Under the pieces are notes generated by a model. It searched no databases, was not told where the DNA came from, and was given only the letters and a program-made list of their open reading frames with translations. DNA of 7,752 bases from JBAUHN01 sp049680295 (GTDB taxonomy: Bacteria > Pseudomonadota > Alphaproteobacteria > Rhodobacterales > Rhodobacteraceae). The stretch is from contig JBAUHN010000136.1 of the NCBI GenBank assembly GCA_049680295.1, positions 1 through 7,752 of the forward strand. Direction: 5' to 3'. Of this stretch, positions 6,113 through 7,752 are shown in pieces (the first letter of the stretch is position 1; each line of letters begins with the position of its first letter). Made by a program: the position numbers and the translations under genes.

Positions 6113-6808
6113 GTGGTTGGCCCGACCCTTGAAATCACTGACGTTGCCTATCGCTGGCCAGGACGGGCGGGTTTCTCTCTGGCCGTCCCATACGTATCCG
6201 TCGCGAAAGGTGAATCTGTTTTACTTCTCGGTGAGAGTGGGTCAGGAAAATCGACGTTTTTGGCGCTGATCTGCGGCACTATTTTGCCGGATCAGGGAAG
6301 GATTGACATCGCCGGAACGAATATCACCACATTGTCTGGCGGTGCGCGCGATAAATTTCGGGCCGAACATATCGGTGTGATCTTTCAGCAGTTTAATCTG
6401 CTGCCCTTTGGGTCTGTGATGGACAACATCCTGCTCCCGCTCCGCTTCGCTCCTGCGCGGCGCAGGCGTGTGGGTGACACCATCGCTGAGGTTTCACACT
6501 TGTGTTCCGCACTTGGTCTGCCCGACGGCGTTACCGGTGCGAAAGCCACGGCCTTAAGTGTTGGCCAACAACAACGTGTGGCAGTCGCACGGGCATTGAT
6601 CGGGCAACCGCCTCTGATCATCGCGGATGAGCCGACCTCGGCCTTGGATGCAAATAGTCAAACCGCCTTTCTGGATTTGCTGTTTGCACAAACGACCACG
6701 CATAACACTTCGCTATTGATGGTCAGCCACGATCCGCGTCTGGGCGATCGCTTTGATCGGGTGATCCGCATGGAAGACATCGCGCAAATAGAAAGGGCGA
6801 CGGTATGA
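6113..6808 (+). CDS. ABC transporter ATP-binding protein, MacB/LolD type
   Basis: This 231-residue ATPase has all expected motifs: Walker A GESGSGKST (40-48), Q-loop FQQFNLLP (91-98), signature LSVGQQQR (148-155), Walker B LIIADEPTSALD (168-179) and H-loop SHDPR (205-209). The EHIGVIFQQFNLLPFGSVMDNI segment is typical of the MacB/LolD/FtsE branch, which powers mechanotransmission or lipoprotein and metal-related functions rather than classic channel import. The signature has Val in place of the first Gly of LSGGQ, a conservative departure seen occasionally. The frame opens with GTG (6113), six bases after the zrgA stop, with GGAG at 6097-6100 as a distant ribosome binding site. Its TGA overlaps the permease ATG by four bases. 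It should form a homodimer on the inner face of the membrane with the permease dimer. Its exact substrate is not visible in sequence; the link to zinc comes from context. Confidence 0.92.
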   Translation: MVGPTLEITDVAYRWPGRAGFSLAVPYVSVAKGESVLLLGESGSGKSTFLALICGTILPDQGRIDIAGTNITTLSGGARDKFRAEHIGVIFQQFNLLPFGSVMDNILLPLRFAPARRRRVGDTIAEVSHLCSALGLPDGVTGAKATALSVGQQQRVAVARALIGQPPLIIADEPTSALDANSQTAFLDLLFAQTTTHNTSLLMVSHDPRLGDRFDRVIRMEDIAQIERATV

Positions 6809-7752
6809 TGCTGCGCCTCGCCATTGCCTCGCTCTTTGCGCGCGCGCTGACCGTCGGCATGACGATCCTCGCCATCGCCTTATCCGTGGCGCTGTTTTTG
6901 GGTGTTGAAAAGGTGCGGACCGGAGCCAAAGCCAGCTTTGCCGACACGATATCCGGCACCGATTTGATCGTCGGTGCGCGCTCAGGATCGGTACAACTGC
7001 TGCTCTATTCCGTCTTCCGCATTGGCAATGCAACCAACAACGTGACGTGGGAAAGCTATCAGGATATTGCAGTGCGGCCCGACGTTGACTGGATCGTGCC
7101 GATTTCACTGGGCGACAGCCACCGCCAGTTCCGCGTGATGGGCACCACCCAGGCCTTTTTTGAGCATTACAAATACCGCCAGGGCAGATCACTGGCGGTG
7201 TCTGACGGCACCATCATGGATGACCTCTTTGATACCGTTATCGGAGCCGATGTCGCGGCAACTCTGGGATACACTGTTGGCGATCCAATCATCGTCGCCC
7301 ACGGCCTTGCGTCCTTTGCCGAGCATAAAGATCAGCCGTTTCGTGTGTCGGGCATTCTGGAAAAGACCGGCACGCCGGTAGACCGCACAGTAATCGTCAG
7401 CATGGAAGCGATTGAGGCGATCCATGTGGATTGGCAAAGCGGAGCACAGGTGCCCGGCCAATCGACACCAGCGGATGTAATCCGCGAAATGGAACTCACC
7501 CCGAAGGCGATAACCGCGGCCCTTGTCGGCGTCGAAAGCCCCCTACAAACCTTTACCTTGCAACGTGCCATCAATGAATATGGGGAAGAGCCATTACTGG
7601 CGATCTTGCCCGGCGTCGCCTTGCAAGAACTGTGGGGGATCGTTGGCATCGCGGAAACGGCGCTCATTGCGGTGTCTGCAATGGTGGTTGTCACGGCGCT
7701 CATCGGCATGATGGCAACGATCTTTTCCAGCCTCAACGAGCGCCGTCGCGAG
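6805..7752 (+). CDS. ABC transporter permease, MacB/FtsX family (partial, runs off the window)
   Basis: The frame starts at ATG 6805 in an ATGA overlap with the ATPase and stays open to the end of the window (316 codons seen; the family is about 400 residues). A short cytoplasmic head is followed by TM1 (about 16-36), then a periplasmic MacB-like core of about 240 residues (about 37-275), then a second hydrophobic span (about 277-305) leading into the FtsX domain. The last residues, SSLNERRRE, begin the cytoplasmic loop motif usually continuing NERRREIAILRA. The segment VRTGAKASFADTISGTDLIV after TM1 is strongly family-like and recurs, in my recollection, in permeases next to DUF2796 proteins. 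This topology suits envelope mechanotransmission or release of a bound ligand. Together with the ATPase and ZrgA it forms a zinc-related export or uptake aid, which is inference from context. The C-terminal TM3 and TM4 lie beyond the window. Confidence 0.9.
   Translation, partial: MMLRLAIASLFARALTVGMTILAIALSVALFLGVEKVRTGAKASFADTISGTDLIVGARSGSVQLLLYSVFRIGNATNNVTWESYQDIAVRPDVDWIVPISLGDSHRQFRVMGTTQAFFEHYKYRQGRSLAVSDGTIMDDLFDTVIGADVAATLGYTVGDPIIVAHGLASFAEHKDQPFRVSGILEKTGTPVDRTVIVSMEAIEAIHVDWQSGAQVPGQSTPADVIREMELTPKAITAALVGVESPLQTFTLQRAINEYGEEPLLAILPGVALQELWGIVGIAETALIAVSAMVVVTALIGMMATIFSSLNERRRE

Noticed and set aside
1..7752. CRISPR arrays, tRNA or rRNA genes, insertion sequences
   Set aside because: No regularly spaced repeats, no tRNA-like clover sequence and no transposase motifs or terminal inverted repeats were seen by eye.

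Overview
The window looks like an alphaproteobacterium of the Rhodobacteraceae (roseobacter-type). This rests on gene content and moderately high GC: a selenium-binding-protein-type methanethiol oxidase, a cytosolic DMSO-reductase-family enzyme, and a Zur/ZrgA/ABC zinc cluster. The placement is inference from protein similarity recalled from memory, since no search could be run.

Left part (about 1-2340, minus strand). This is a tightly packed operon read right to left: a methanethiol oxidase/SBP56-like gene, a [2Fe-2S] ferredoxin, a CoA-binding-domain protein, a rhodanese and the start of a thiolase. Starts and stops abut or overlap, as in a co-translated unit. The operon is visibly damaged. 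The oxidase lacks its N-terminus and carries a one-base frameshift. The CoA-binding protein lacks its C-terminal third. The thiolase stops after about 35 codons. Only the ferredoxin and the rhodanese domain look functional.

Junction (about 2321-2345). The 5'-truncated oxidase (minus strand) meets a 5'-truncated transthyretin/5-hydroxyisourate-hydrolase-like gene (plus strand) with essentially no intergenic DNA. Two divergent genes appear to have lost their 5' ends and shared promoter region, either in one deletion or in an assembly join.

Middle (2669-4921, plus strand). One intact 750-residue molybdopterin enzyme of the DorA/BisC family has the Tyr-Gly-Trp active-site pair and serine molybdenum ligand and no signal peptide. 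It is most likely a cytoplasmic S-/N-oxide reductase.

Right part (5093 to the window end, plus strand). This is a zinc-uptake cluster: the Zur repressor, a secreted His/Asp-rich ZrgA (DUF2796) protein, a MacB/LolD-type ATPase and its FtsX/MacB-type permease, which runs off the window. A probable Zur operator lies just upstream of zur. The inferred working is that low zinc relieves Zur repression, ZrgA captures zinc in the periplasm, and the ABC proteins act with it. The exact step the ABC pair drives is not clear from sequence.

The left operon and the Mo reductase share a methylated-sulfur theme (methanethiol, sulfane sulfur, sulfoxide), but the left side appears to be eroding while everything from 2669 onward is intact. 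No RNA genes, insertion sequences or CRISPR arrays were seen.
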